DNA of 32,764 nt. It comes from Myxococcales bacterium (GTDB lineage Bacteria > Myxococcota_A > Polyangia > Haliangiales > SHYZ01). Location of the stretch: the NCBI GenBank assembly GCA_009692535.1, contig SHYZ01000016.1, positions 1 to 32,764 on the forward strand. Direction: 5' to 3'. Below, piece after piece: positions 1 through 12,027 of this stretch. The first letter of the stretch is position 1, and the number at the start of each line of letters is the position of its first letter. Position numbers and translations under genes: made by a program. The notes beneath the pieces were generated by a model. It worked only from the letters and a program-made list of their open reading frames with translations. It searched no databases and was not told the DNA's origin.

Positions 1-17
1 CGGTAGACGGGCGCCAG

Positions 18-212
18 TTAGCCGACGCCGAAGTCGATTACGGTGATGCCGCGGGGGCCCTCGGTGTCGGGAGCCGTGGCCGGACGGCCCTGCTCTTCGG
101 CGCGGTCACGGCGCGGCTCACTGAGTGGCAGCTCGATCACCAGCGGCTGCTGGTCTCGGCGGCGCTGCTCTTCTCTTCGCTTGATCTCCTCGATGATCCA
201 CGGGTCGAGCAT
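18..212 (-). CDS. Small charged hypothetical protein (64 aa)
   Basis: MLDPWIIEEIKRREEQRRRDQQ...GITVIDFGVG; strong SD-like GGAGGAG just upstream of the ATG (minus strand GACCTGGAGGAGCCATCATG). Confidence 0.7.
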   Translation of the reverse strand: MLDPWIIEEIKRREEQRRRDQQPLVIELPLSEPRRDRAEEQGRPATAPDTEGPRGITVIDFGVG

Positions 213-472
213 GATGGCTCCTCCAGGTCGGGTGCTGCTTGCGTACCCACCGCGCCTACCTCTCCCCTACTCCCCTAGTGGCTCCCTTGGTCCTTGAGCG
301 TTACCGCTGAAGCCTTCTCTGTGCAAGTAGTACGCCCTCATCAGGTGATTCGGCCTTTACGCAGCTAACTGTAGCAAACGCGTCCTCAGCGCGCGCGTTT
401 CGGCCGGACGGCGGCAGCAGGTGGGTACGAAGCGCCACGATCGCTGCGTCATGGCGGTGACACTCCTTGCGC

Positions 473-523
473 TGCGCCGGTTCAACTGCGCCGGTTCAAC
501 TGCGCCGGTTCAACTGCGCCGGT
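473..523. repeat. 14-bp tandem repeat GGTTCAACTGCGCC, 3 perfect copies plus partial flanks
   Basis: Perfect copies at 479-492, 493-506, 507-520, preceded by tgcgcc and followed by ggt. Confidence 0.95.
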
Positions 524-534
524 CGCCGAGCCGA

Positions 535-1209
535 TCAATCGAAGTCTTCGATTTTCCAGATTCCCTCTTCGCGAACGAAGCGCACCTCGAAGCGCTCTCC
601 ATACGACATCCGCGCCTGTTCACCGACCTCCTCGATCGGCGCATCGGTCGCCGAACGGAGCGCACGCACCACGTCTTCGAGTTCCTGGCGCTTTGGGCCG
701 ATGAGCTCCGCCGTGAGCTTCTCGACCGTCATTTCCTTGGCCCACACGGCGGGGACAAAGCGAAGGAGCACGTCGAAGCGTCCCAGCTCTGCAGCAAGCA
801 GGAACGAGCGCAGCGTCTGCCGCGGCGTGCCCTGGGGATAGAACTCCAGCGGATTGTTCGCGAGGCGCCAGTCTGTCCCCTCATGGACGAGCAGGAGCTC
901 CGCGCCGAGGTCGCCGTAAGGGAGCGAGGCCGTAAGCTCCACGCGGCGCTTCGCTTGCCGCAGCCGGCGCACGGTCTCACGCACATCGGCCGGGTGCTCC
1001 GCGAGCAGGCGGCCAAAGTCCTCGACCGTGTGCTCGCGCCGGTAGCTCGCCGACATGAGGCGGTACGCACCCGCGGGATCCTTGCGCTCGAGCGCGGCGG
1101 CGTAGGCGTCGATCGCGGCGAGCGGCTGACTGCGCTCGCGGGCGGCGCAGCCGAGGAGGCCACCGGCAACACCGGCAACAACGGCGACGACGACGAGGTG
1201 CATGCGCAT
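535..1209 (-). CDS. Putative lipoprotein of unknown function
   Basis: N-terminal hydrophobic stretch ending in a lipobox-like GGLLGC; the rest resembles a secreted NTF2-like/unknown domain (DAYAAALERKDPAGAYRLMSASYR). Confidence 0.7.
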   Translation of the reverse strand: MRMHLVVVAVVAGVAGGLLGCAARERSQPLAAIDAYAAALERKDPAGAYRLMSASYRREHTVEDFGRLLAEHPADVRETVRRLRQAKRRVELTASLPYGDLGAELLLVHEGTDWRLANNPLEFYPQGTPRQTLRSFLLAAELGRFDVLLRFVPAVWAKEMTVEKLTAELIGPKRQELEDVVRALRSATDAPIEEVGEQARMSYGERFEVRFVREEGIWKIEDFD

Positions 1210-1221
1210 CAGCCTCCTCGC

Positions 1222-2502
1222 CTATACCACACGCGCGAGTGCGGTCCGGGCGGCGATGGCCGCAGCTGCGACCGCGCGCGCCTCACGCGCATCCATGTCG
1301 CGAGCGACGGTGCGCGCGGCCGGGATGCAGACGAGGCCAGCGAGAAAGATCGTCACGGTCGGGAGCAGCAGCGCGCGCTCGAGGCCCCACGACGAGGAGA
1401 GCACCCCGATCACCGCAGCCGCGGGCCCGGTGCCGACGAGGTGCAGCACCAGCGACGACGAGGCCTGCGCGGTGGTGGCCCGGTGGTCATCGACCACGTC
1501 GTCGATCACCGCGGCGATCGGCCCGTTGTACCAAGGGATGAAGAACATCACGAGCGACGAGCAGACATAGAACGCTGGGCCCGCCGGGAGCAGGATCGAG
1601 CCGACGGCGAACGGCGCGGCGAGCACCATGCCGAGCCCCACAGCGATCACGCGACCGCTGCGATACCGGCGCTTGAGCCGATCGGCCACGATGCCGCCCA
1701 CGATCACGCCACAGCCACCGCCGACGACCGTGATCAGGCCGAAGATCACCGTGGCCTGGCCGCGCGGAATCTTCTTGAGCGTGACGACAAAGTCGACGAA
1801 CCACGCGATGTAGCCGCCCGCGGTGAAGCTCACGAGCACGCCGACGACCACGAGCAGGCGAACGGTCGGCACGTCGAGCGCGGTCCAGCCGTCCTTGAGC
1901 ATCTGGAGCGGCGTGGCGCGGGTGGTGTGAAGGGTGCCCGAGCGCACCGGCGTGATGTTGAGCCGAAGCGACATGATGCCCATGACGAGGCCCGGGATCG
2001 CGACGACCCAGAACGCGGTCGGGAATCCGAGGTAGCCGCCGGCGATCACGCCGACGCAGGCACCCGCGAACATGCCGCCGTTGAAGATGCCGATGGTGCG
2101 CGCCTTCTGGTCGGCGGGGAATACCTCGCAGAGGATCGAGTTGGCGACCGGCAAGTAGGCCGCTTCGCCGATGCCGATCGCGGCGCGGAGCATCAGCAGC
2201 GAGAGAAACCCGACCGCCCATCCCGACGCGAGCGTCGCGAGCGACCAGGTGATCACGCCGATGGCGATGATCTTGCGCCGGTCGAAACGGTCAGCCGCCC
2301 AGCCGAACGGGAGCGTGGTCAGCGCGTGCACGGCGAAGAAGCCGGTGGTGAGCAGGCCGAGCTGCGCGTCGGTCATGTGGAAGCGCGTGCGGAACTCGCC
2401 GTACATCGACACGATCACGAGCCGGTCGACGTAGTTCACGAAGTTGATCGCCGTGAGCAACCCGAGGACGTACCAGGCGTGGTTGCGCGCGCGGGACGTC
2501 AT
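1222..2502 (-). CDS. Major facilitator superfamily transporter (Spinster-like)
   Basis: Multi-TM protein; AINFVNYVDRLVIVSMYGEFRTRFHMTDAQLGLLTTGFFAVHALTTLPFGWAADRFDRRKIIAIGVITWSLAT. Start chosen at [11 protein letters not shown] (2502), overlapping the upstream stop (ATGA). Confidence 0.88.
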   Translation of the reverse strand: MTSRARNHAWYVLGLLTAINFVNYVDRLVIVSMYGEFRTRFHMTDAQLGLLTTGFFAVHALTTLPFGWAADRFDRRKIIAIGVITWSLATLASGWAVGFLSLLMLRAAIGIGEAAYLPVANSILCEVFPADQKARTIGIFNGGMFAGACVGVIAGGYLGFPTAFWVVAIPGLVMGIMSLRLNITPVRSGTLHTTRATPLQMLKDGWTALDVPTVRLLVVVGVLVSFTAGGYIAWFVDFVVTLKKIPRGQATVIFGLITVVGGGCGVIVGGIVADRLKRRYRSGRVIAVGLGMVLAAPFAVGSILLPAGPAFYVCSSLVMFFIPWYNGPIAAVIDDVVDDHRATTAQASSSLVLHLVGTGPAAAVIGVLSSSWGLERALLLPTVTIFLAGLVCIPAARTVARDMDAREARAVAAAAIAARTALARVV

Positions 2503-3902
2503 CGCGGCGGTTCGGGCACGGCCGGTGCGGCCGGTGCGGCCGGCGCGACGGGCGTGGTCGGCGTGGTGCCGAGCGCCCAAGTCATCCGGTAGCGCCCTTC
2601 AGACTCGCCACCGCCCACGACGCGCACAAAGTGCTGGGCGTCTGCGGCCAGTGGCACGCCCTCGAGCGCGAGCTTGCGCCCGTCGCCAGTCACACGGGCC
2701 GGACCGCCGAGCACCTTGCCGGCGGCATCGACGACCGACAGCGTCGCGCCCTCCGTAGCGCCCGACAGCGTGAATGACATCATCCGCGCCAGCGCCGCAG
2801 GCGGCACCACGAAATGGTCCACATCGGAGCTCGCGGAGTCGCCAACGCGCACACCGGCCTCGGCCAGCGGCACTTCGGTCAGCGGATTGGCGATGGCCGG
2901 CGTGTCGTTCGGTTCCTCCTCGGAGTCGAGCGCGAAGCGACGCGCTGCGGCTCGAAGCTGGTAGTGCTCGACAAAGCTCGACCGCGTCGGTGCGCTCGTG
3001 ACCACGACGTAGACCTGCTCCCAGTCGGCGTGAAGCGCGACGTTGCGCAGCGCGACCGCCTCGCCGGCAGCGGCACTGCGCACGGCGAGCGGCGTGCCCA
3101 TCGGGTCGAGCAGCGTCATGGTGAGCGGCAGCTCCGCGACACCATCGAGCTCGACGGCCAGACCCACGTCGTCGCCCGCGCCGGCCAGCAACACCCGCCA
3201 TGCATCACGGTCGCCGGCCCAGCCGATGTGGCCGACGACGCCACCGCCAAGCGGCAGCGTGCGCGCCAGCTCGAGCGCCTCGTTTGGCTCACCCTCCTCC
3301 GCATCGCCAGGCGAGGGCGCGGGCGCTACCTCCAGCGTGTAGCGCGCCGCTGCCGACGGTGGCGCTGCGTCGGCGCGTGCCCGTCGGCGGCCGCTCTTTG
3401 GGGCCGGTCTGCCCGCGCCGTGGCGGACCACGAGACGGTATTCGCCTGCCGCGAGCGCGAACGCCGGGATCCCCTCGGGCGCCCCCGGACCGGCAGCGTC
3501 GCTGGTTGCGAGCAGCGCGCCGTCGGGAGCGCGCAGCTCGAGCGCGAGATCGGCGCCGGCTGCCGGGGCCAACCGGAGCGCCACCCGCAGCGGCGTGGCG
3601 ACGGCGAGCGGCCATGCGTCGACGTCGGCGGCATCCGCGAGCGCACCGCGTGCCTCGCCGGGCAGCGCGAGGCCGGGGAGCGCGTCGTCATCGGGGGTCC
3701 GCTCGATCACCACCGGCGCCCCACCGCTGCCGCGCTCGGCAACGACCACCGACGGCCCGGCATCCCGCGCCCGGCCGAACCGTACGCGGCCGTCGCTGCA
3801 ACCGACGCTGGCAACGGCACAGCCGACGCTCACGACCGCGAAGGCACGTGCGCCCGCACCGGCAACAGCCGCCGCGCGTCGGACGTTGTTACCGCGCTGC
3901 AT
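2499..3902 (-). CDS. Lipoprotein with PPC-like (pre-peptidase C-terminal) beta-sandwich repeats
   Basis: Start chosen at MQRGNNVRR; lipobox-like ASVGC; repeated [17 protein letters not shown] and D.W/D.DHF motifs typical of PPC domains; Pro/Ala-rich C-terminal tail. Confidence 0.7.
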   Translation of the reverse strand: MQRGNNVRRAAAVAGAGARAFAVVSVGCAVASVGCSDGRVRFGRARDAGPSVVVAERGSGGAPVVIERTPDDDALPGLALPGEARGALADAADVDAWPLAVATPLRVALRLAPAAGADLALELRAPDGALLATSDAAGPGAPEGIPAFALAAGEYRLVVRHGAGRPAPKSGRRRARADAAPPSAAARYTLEVAPAPSPGDAEEGEPNEALELARTLPLGGGVVGHIGWAGDRDAWRVLLAGAGDDVGLAVELDGVAELPLTMTLLDPMGTPLAVRSAAAGEAVALRNVALHADWEQVYVVVTSAPTRSSFVEHYQLRAAARRFALDSEEEPNDTPAIANPLTEVPLAEAGVRVGDSASSDVDHFVVPPAALARMMSFTLSGATEGATLSVVDAAGKVLGGPARVTGDGRKLALEGVPLAADAQHFVRVVGGGESEGRYRMTWALGTTPTTPVAPAAPAAPAVPEPPR

Positions 3903-4329
3903 CCCGCGCGACGATAGACGCCAAGAACTCAGCCTCAGCCACCACCCGCCCGTCAACCTTGGCCTCGCCGCGCATCTTCCAGATCGAGCCGCCCCGACGG
4001 AGCGGCACCACCTCGAGGCGCAGCTCGTCACCCGGCACGACCGGCTTGCGGAACTTCGCCTTGTCGATCGCCATGAAGTAGATCACCTGCTTCGCGGGGT
4101 CGAAGCTCACCGCCTTGCACGCGAAGAGCGCCCCAGTCTGCGCGAGCGCCTCGATGATCAGCACGCCCGGCATCACCGGGTGCCCAGGGAAGTGTCCCGC
4201 GAAGAACGGCTCGTTCACCGTCACACATTTGCGCGCGACGATGTGGTCGTTGTCGTGCTCGAGCACGCGGTCAACGAGCAGGAACGGGTAGCGGTGCGGC
4301 AGGATTTCCTGAATCGCGCGAATGTCCAT
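3889..4329 (-). CDS. fabZ: 3-hydroxyacyl-[acyl-carrier-protein] dehydratase FabZ
   Basis: [19 protein letters not shown]...[28 protein letters not shown] is the FabZ signature. Confidence 0.97.
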   Translation of the reverse strand: MDIRAIQEILPHRYPFLLVDRVLEHDNDHIVARKCVTVNEPFFAGHFPGHPVMPGVLIIEALAQTGALFACKAVSFDPAKQVIYFMAIDKAKFRKPVVPGDELRLEVVPLRRGGSIWKMRGEAKVDGRVVAEAEFLASIVARDAAR

Positions 4330-4347
4330 CGCTGAGCCTCGCCTTGC

Positions 4348-4899
4348 CTACTTGCCCGCTTCGCCGGCGTCCATCCGACGATTCACTTCGTCGGTGATGT
4401 CGTAGGCCTTGTCGGCCCAGAGCACCGCCGACTCGTTGCGCTCCAGCATGATCGTGTAGGCGTCGCGCCGCGCGATGTCCTCGATCACCTTCGCCGCCGC
4501 CTTGAAAATATCCTGCGTGAGCTGGGCCTCACGCCGCGCCAGCTCCTGCTGGAGCTGCATGAACGTCTCCTGCAGCGCGACCACGCGCTCCTGCAGATCG
4601 CGTTGCTTCTGGCGCAGGACCTCCGGCTTGAGCACCGCCGCCTGCTTGTCGAGGTCGTCCTTGTACTTTTTGAGTTCCTCTTGCTGCTGATCGAGCTGTG
4701 CCTGCTTCTTCTTCTTGTCCGACTCGAGCCGACCGCGCGCCGCCTTGCCGGACTTGGTCTCGTTCAGCGTGCGCTGCAGGTCGACGTAGCCGACCTTGGT
4801 CGGCGGCGGAGCGGCCGCGTGCGCACGGGAGCCGAAGGTTCCAAAGGTGACCACCGCCGCCAGTAGTGCCAGTGCCGCCGTGCTGAGCAGGTTCCGCAT
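4348..4899 (-). CDS. OmpH/Skp family periplasmic chaperone
   Basis: Signal peptide, then [25 protein letters not shown], a coiled-coil region and [21 protein letters not shown]; lies directly downstream of bamA. Confidence 0.92.
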   Translation of the reverse strand: MRNLLSTAALALLAAVVTFGTFGSRAHAAAPPPTKVGYVDLQRTLNETKSGKAARGRLESDKKKKQAQLDQQQEELKKYKDDLDKQAAVLKPEVLRQKQRDLQERVVALQETFMQLQQELARREAQLTQDIFKAAAKVIEDIARRDAYTIMLERNESAVLWADKAYDITDEVNRRMDAGEAGK

Positions 4900-4917
4900 C
4901 GCATCGTCTCCCGTGTC

Positions 4918-7410
4918 CTAGAAGAAGTTACCGATCGTGAATTCGAACACCAACGGTTCCTCGTCGGCCTGACGGTCGAGTGGGATACCCCATTCAAAGC
5001 GCAGCGGGCCGATCGGCGAGAACCATCGGAAGCCGAACCCGACCGAGCTTCGGATGCCCTCGGTGAGCGAACGCTGCAAATCGAAGCAGGGGTCCACCTT
5101 GGGCGAGACCGCGACGCCGCCGCCGCCCTCGCGGCTGCACCACTTGTCCTCGAGGTTGTAGGCGTTGCCGGCGTCAAAGAAGACCACGCCCGAGATGCCG
5201 ATCTTTTCGAACAGCGGGAACTCGATCTCGCTGTTCCAGATCAGCTGGAGGTTGCCGCCGAGCGGCAGCGGCGCGAGCGCGTTCGGTTCGCCCGGCGCCT
5301 GGATTACGATCTCCGGCCCGAGCGTGCGTGGCCGAAATCCGCGGACGTCGTTGATGCCGCCGACAAAGTAGCGCTCGGTGATCGGCACGCCGTCGGGACT
5401 GCGGCTGGTGACAGCGCCGATCTCGGCGTTCAGCTTGAGCACGAAGGGGCCGATGATCGGGCGGTAGTAGCGAGCGAAGCCGCCGTACCGGGCGAACACG
5501 TTCTGCGAGCCGGTGACCTCGTCGGCCACCTCGAGGAAGGCGCTGTTGTAGAAACCGCGCGTCGGGAACAGCCGGTTGTTTCGAGAGTCGAAGGTTACCG
5601 AGCCGCGCAGCGACGAGGTCAGGCCGCCCTTGAAGAGGTTGGCCACCGAGGCCGGCGCGACCTGCTGCGAGACCGCGCCGAACGAGACCAGTCCGCGCCC
5701 CGACGTCGACACGTCGACCTGCTCGAGCTTGTAGGTGAGGAAGGCGCGCGCCTCGTACGAGAGCGGGTAGCCCCACGAGAGATCGCCGCCGACCGAGTTG
5801 CGCGCGAAGGTGGTGAATACGCGCGTCGAGTTGAAGATGTCGAACGCGAAGGTCCAGCGCGTGTCGAAGAAGTACGGCTCGACGAAGCGCACGGCAAAGA
5901 GCTGCCGCAGGCCCGAGAGTTGCGCCTGCAGCGAGAGCGTCTGGCCGCGACCAAAGAGGTTGTTCTGCGAGACCTGCGCCTGCGCGATGAAGTTCTCCAC
6001 CGACGAGAAACCCGCGCCGATCTGGAACGTGCCGGTAGCCCGCTCGCTCACCTCGACGTTGACCTCGATGAACTCGTCGGACGAGCCACGCCGCGTCGAG
6101 ACGTCGACCTTCTCGAAGAAGCCGAGCGCCTCGACCCGTCGGCGCGAGACATCGAGCCCGCCCTGGCTGAAGAGCTCGCCCTCCGAGATCTTCATCTCGC
6201 GGCGGATTACCTTGTCGCGCGTGCGTGAGTTGCCGCGGATGTTGATGCGCTCGAAGTAGACCTTGCGGCCCTGATCGACCTCGAAGACGAGGCTGATGGT
6301 CCGCTTGTCGGCATCGATGTCGGTGAGTGGCGTGACGTTGACGTACGCGTAGCCGCGGTCCTTGTAGAGATCGTTCAGGCGGACGATGTCCTGCCCGAGC
6401 CGCGTGCGGTTGAAGACGTCCCCCTGCTTCACGGTGAGTCGCGCGAAGTAGTCGGCGCGGGGCCCGAACAGGTCGCCCTTGAAGTCGACCTTGCCGATGC
6501 GGAAGATCGGCCCCTCCTCGATCGGCACCGCGAGGTACAGGTGCCTGCGGTCCGCCGACAGCGTGATCCGCGGCGTGCCGACCTTCACGTTGATGTAGCC
6601 GCGGTCGTAGTAGGTGGCCTGCAGCAGCGCGAGATCGCGCTCGAACGCCTCTTCCTGGTAGGTCCCGGCGTCGGTGAGGAAACTGAAGAAGCTCCCCTCC
6701 TGCGTCGCCATGACCGAGCGCAGCTCCTCGTCGGTGATCGACCTGTTGCCGAGAAAGCTGACCCGACGGATCTCGACCTTCTGGCGCTCGTCGACGAAGA
6801 ACCAGACGTCGACCTCGGCGTCACCGTCGGCTTCAGCCCCTTCGACCGGGCGCACCTCGTGTGTCACCGACGCGAGGTAGTGCCCCTTCGAGACGTAGAG
6901 CTCCTGGATCTTCTCGACGTTGCGCTTGATCTTGGTGAGATCGAGCACCGCGTCGCGACGCAGGTCGATCACCTCGTTGATCTTGTCGAGCCCAACGGCG
7001 CGCGAGCCGGAGACGAGGATCTTGCGCACCGAGGGCTTCTCGACCACGACGAAGGTGAGCACCACGCCGCCCGCGCTCTCGGTGGCCTCGACGCGGACAT
7101 CCTCGAAGTAGCCCATGCGCCAGAGCGCACGAACGTCCTCGCGGAGGCGCTCGGGGTCGAGTGGGGCGCGCGGCTGCGTGATCAGCGTTGCGCGCATCGC
7201 GTCGCTCTCGACCTTGCGGTTGCCGCGGAAGTCGACGCGGACGACAGGTGGGAGCGCACCGGGATCGCCTGGGGCGTCGTCGAGGACGGCGGGCGTGGCC
7301 GGCGCATCGGCGGGCGTGGCCGGCGCACCTTGGGCGTACGCGACGCTGGATGCACCTGCCGACGCGACCGTGGCAGCGACGAGCAGCAGCAGCCGAACCA
7401 GCCGACTCAC
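4918..7410 (-). CDS. bamA: Outer membrane protein assembly factor BamA
   Basis: POTRA repeats, beta-barrel with [20 protein letters not shown] and RFEWGIPL, terminal Phe (TIGNFF). Confidence 0.96.
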   Translation of the reverse strand: MSRLVRLLLLVAATVASAGASSVAYAQGAPATPADAPATPAVLDDAPGDPGALPPVVRVDFRGNRKVESDAMRATLITQPRAPLDPERLREDVRALWRMGYFEDVRVEATESAGGVVLTFVVVEKPSVRKILVSGSRAVGLDKINEVIDLRRDAVLDLTKIKRNVEKIQELYVSKGHYLASVTHEVRPVEGAEADGDAEVDVWFFVDERQKVEIRRVSFLGNRSITDEELRSVMATQEGSFFSFLTDAGTYQEEAFERDLALLQATYYDRGYINVKVGTPRITLSADRRHLYLAVPIEEGPIFRIGKVDFKGDLFGPRADYFARLTVKQGDVFNRTRLGQDIVRLNDLYKDRGYAYVNVTPLTDIDADKRTISLVFEVDQGRKVYFERINIRGNSRTRDKVIRREMKISEGELFSQGGLDVSRRRVEALGFFEKVDVSTRRGSSDEFIEVNVEVSERATGTFQIGAGFSSVENFIAQAQVSQNNLFGRGQTLSLQAQLSGLRQLFAVRFVEPYFFDTRWTFAFDIFNSTRVFTTFARNSVGGDLSWGYPLSYEARAFLTYKLEQVDVSTSGRGLVSFGAVSQQVAPASVANLFKGGLTSSLRGSVTFDSRNNRLFPTRGFYNSAFLEVADEVTGSQNVFARYGGFARYYRPIIGPFVLKLNAEIGAVTSRSPDGVPITERYFVGGINDVRGFRPRTLGPEIVIQAPGEPNALAPLPLGGNLQLIWNSEIEFPLFEKIGISGVVFFDAGNAYNLEDKWCSREGGGGVAVSPKVDPCFDLQRSLTEGIRSSVGFGFRWFSPIGPLRFEWGIPLDRQADEEPLVFEFTIGNFF
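7288..7329. repeat. 21-bp tandem duplication in the bamA N-terminal linker ([14 protein letters not shown])
   Basis: ggcgggcgtggccggcgcatc followed by ggcgggcgtggccggcgcacc. Confidence 0.9.
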
Positions 7411-8123
7411 CGCTCCTCCATCAGACCGTCCACCATTTGCAGACGGCGCGGCATCCGCGCAGCGAGTTGGGGATTGTGCGTGACGATCAGCATCGTCGTG
7501 CCGCGCTCGCGGTTCAGCTCGAAGAAGAGTTCGTGCACCCCGTCCCCGGTGTGGCTGTCGAGGTTCCCGGTCGGTTCATCGGCGAGGAGCAGTCGCGGCG
7601 AGAGCACGAGCGCGCGTGCGAGCGCGACCCGCTGCTGCTCGCCGCCGGAGAGCTCGCCGGGCCGGTGGGTCAACCGCTGGCCGAGACCGACGCGCAGGAG
7701 CACCTCGCGGGCCTGCCGCTGAGCGTCGGCACGCGACACGCGCTGGATCAGCGCGGGCATCATCACGTTCTCGAGCGCGGTGAACTCAGGGAGCAGGTGG
7801 TGAAACTGAAACACGAACCCGATCGACCGATTGCGGAAGGCGGCGAGCTCCGCTGCACCGAACCGACCGAGGTCCTGGCCGTCGAAGAGGATCTGGCCGG
7901 CGGTCGGCAGATCGAGCGTGCCGAGTAGCTGCAGCAGCGTCGACTTGCCGACGCCGGAAGCGCCGACGACCGCGACCATCTCGCCCGGCTCGAGCACGAG
8001 ATCGATGGCCCGCAAGATCTCGAGCGTCTGCCCGCCATGCTCGAACGACTTGGACAGTCCCCGCACCTCGACCTTGGCGCCGGCGGGCACAGGAACTGTC
8101 ACTCCGTCGGGGTTCGGCACCAT
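7407..8123 (-). CDS. lolD: Lipoprotein-releasing ABC transporter, ATP-binding protein (LolD-like)
   Basis: Walker [12 protein letters not shown], signature [15 protein letters not shown], Walker [13 protein letters not shown]; partner permease lies upstream in the same operon. Confidence 0.9.
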   Translation of the reverse strand: MVPNPDGVTVPVPAGAKVEVRGLSKSFEHGGQTLEILRAIDLVLEPGEMVAVVGASGVGKSTLLQLLGTLDLPTAGQILFDGQDLGRFGAAELAAFRNRSIGFVFQFHHLLPEFTALENVMMPALIQRVSRADAQRQAREVLLRVGLGQRLTHRPGELSGGEQQRVALARALVLSPRLLLADEPTGNLDSHTGDGVHELFFELNRERGTTMLIVTHNPQLAARMPRRLQMVDGLMEER

Positions 8124-8261
8124 GGTCTCGAAAAATGTGCGCGACCGTAACTGCCGTGGTGTCGGGAGTCAACGCGAGGAACGGCTGATTTCCCGACGCA
8201 CGGCGGTCCTTCACGACGTGGGGTTCGACCGGTATTTTCGGCAACGGTTGCCCGTGCGCCG

Positions 8262-8297
8262 AACCGGCCAAGCAACTGGCCAGACAACCGGCTACAG
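8262..8297. repeat. 12-bp imperfect tandem repeat, 3 copies
   Basis: aaccggccaagc / aactggccagac / aaccggctacag; spans the GNAT stop codon. Confidence 0.75.
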
Positions 8298-8750
8298 GTC
8301 GAGCCGGTAGCCGACCCAGTCATCCTGTCGGTGCGCGCTCAGATGCTCGTAGAGGCGAATCGCCCCCTCGTTCCAGCGCAGCACCTGCCACTCGAGCCGC
8401 GCGCAACCACGCTCGCGCCCGAGTTCGACGAGCCGGTCGAGCATCGCATGGGCGATCCCGAGCCTGCGGGCGCGCGGGTGGACGAAGAGGTCCTCCAGGT
8501 AGATCCCGGGGCGCGCCCGGAAGGTCGAGTAGCTGGCGAAGAAGACCGCATACGCGACGACCGCGCCGTCCTGCTCGGCGACCAAGGCTTCGCAGGGAGC
8601 TGGCGAGCGAGCGAGATCGTCAGCGAACCGGGCGGCGGCCGCATCGTCGGGACCGGGGAGCCGCTCGAACTCGGCCAGCAGACGGCAGAGCAGCACGATC
8701 GCCGCAGCGTCATTGGCGGTCGCAGCCCGCAGTGTGTAAAGCGCACTCAT
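8292..8750 (-). CDS. GNAT family N-acetyltransferase (diamine acetyltransferase-like)
   Basis: FASYSTFRARPGIYLEDLFVHPRARRLGIAHAMLDRL...RLEWQVLRWNEGAIRLYEHL. Confidence 0.92.
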   Translation of the reverse strand: MSALYTLRAATANDAAAIVLLCRLLAEFERLPGPDDAAAARFADDLARSPAPCEALVAEQDGAVVAYAVFFASYSTFRARPGIYLEDLFVHPRARRLGIAHAMLDRLVELGRERGCARLEWQVLRWNEGAIRLYEHLSAHRQDDWVGYRLDL

Positions 8751-10410
8751 TCGTAGCGCAGCCCGTCGACCGGTCGCATGCGCGCGGCCACCAGCGCCGG
8801 GTAGATCGTCGCGAGGAAGGAGATCGCCACGCCGGCGCCGCCCACCGCCACTAGCGCGAGCGGCTCCATCGCGACCGGCATTTGGTCAATGTAGTAGACC
8901 TTTGGATCGAGTGGGAAGCCGAACTGCTCGAGCACGACGCAGGTGACGACGCCAAACGCGATGCCAAAGAGCGTCCCGACCAGCCCGATGTAGAGCCCCT
9001 CGATCATGAAGATGCGCATGATGCCGCGATTGGTTGCGCCCATCGATTTGAGGATCGCCACCTCACGAGCCTTCTCGACGACGATCATGATCAGGTTGGA
9101 GACGATCGAGAATGACGCGACCAGGATGATGATCGCGAGCACGAGGAACATCGCGATCTTCTCCAGCTTGAGCGCGGAGAAGAGGTTGCGATTGAGCTCC
9201 TTCCAGTCCTGCACGCGGTAGCCAGCGCCGAGCCGCGCGCGAACTGCCGCAGCGACCGACTCGGGCTCGTCCACGTCGGCGACGCGAATCTCGAGGCCGT
9301 TCACCTCGTCGCCGAGCGAGAGGAAGCGCTGCAGCGCCGGCAGCGCGACGTAGACCGACTTGGTGTCGTACTCATACATGCCGCTGTAGAAGATGCCGGC
9401 CACGCGGAACGAGCGTGTGCGCGGCACCGCGCCGGCGGGCGTGATCTGCTCGAGCGGCGAGACGATCTGCACCTCCTTGCCCGGGTGCAGGTGCAGGTTG
9501 GCGGCGAGCTCGCGCCCCACCAGGATGCCGTCGAGGCCGAGCAGGCGCGGGTCGGTCACACGGCGCAGGCGGTCGGGAATCGGGAACTCGCGAGGCGCGG
9601 CGTCGCCGGAGAGATCAGGGGGCGGTGTCTCGTCGTCGAGAACGTCGGGCGCGGCGGCCACCACTGCGCCATCGGTTTCGCCTGAGAGGTCGGGGGGCGG
9701 CGTTTCGTCGTCGGGGTCGGCGCCAAGTGGCGCGGCGAGCGTCGCATCAGCGGGGGCCACAATGCCCGCGTCGGGCAGAAGCGAGCCGAGTCGACCCATC
9801 GCCGTGGGATCCTCGAGGTTGCGCTCGAGGTCGGTGACCTTGCCGACGGTCTTGGGATCGATCCCCTTGATGATCGCGCCGCCGTAGTTTGAGCTGGCGA
9901 CGACCACCACCTCGCTCGTGACGTACGGCGTATGCGCGACGATGCCCGGCACCCGCGCGAGCCGCTCGCTCACGTCACGCCACTCGGTGAACGAACCCTC
10001 CTCGCGCGTGACGAGCAGGTGCGCATTCGAGCCGAGGATCTTCTCGCGCAGGTCGACCTCGAAACCGTTCATTACCGAGAGCGCGATCACGAGCGCCCAG
10101 GTGCCGACGAACACGCCGAAGGTGGAGATCGTGGTGAACACCGTCTGCACGAGGTGCAGGTAGCCGAACACCGTGGCCAGCTGGCCGAGCACCAAGGTGG
10201 CGAGCGCGCTCATGTGGAAGGTGGTGCGCCAGTCGAACTCGCCGGAGAGCCGCGCCGAGAGCGAGAGCGGAGCCGTGCGATCGGCGAGATAGAAGAGGGC
10301 GGCGGCGGCGGCGAGGAGCAAGAGCCCCACTGCCAGCGTCGCCGGGCTCGCGCGCCGACCACGCTCCCGCAGGTAGCGCCACGCGACGAACCACTCGAAC
10401 CCGCCGCGCA

Positions 10411-10411
<1 letters not shown>
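8747..10411 (-). CDS. Lipoprotein-releasing ABC transporter permease (LolC/LolE family), with extra N-terminal hydrophobic region and acidic/Pro-rich insert
   Basis: [70 protein letters not shown]-terminal [24 protein letters not shown] start overlaps the lysS TAG stop. Confidence 0.92.
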
Positions 10412-11973
<1,562 letters not shown>

Positions 11974-12027
11974 TGGGGGGCCTCCTCGGCGGTGGACTCT
12001 AGCCGATTTCACGCGGAGACTGCGCGC

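Noticed and set aside
479-520. Possible tRNA T-arm or CRISPR-like array because of repeated GGTTCAA
   Set aside because: 14-bp units are contiguous with no spacers and there is no cloverleaf context.
2521-2547. 9-bp GCCGGTGCG repeats in the PPC lipoprotein tail
   Set aside because: Only three short units encoding an Ala/Pro tail; ordinary in high-GC genomes.
421-2592. 723-aa plus-strand ORF
   Set aside because: Antisense to the lipoprotein and MFS genes; composition (RDHAEEHRR-type) is typical of the antisense frame of high-GC coding DNA.
6541-7722. 393-aa plus-strand ORF
   Set aside because: Antisense to bamA/lolD.
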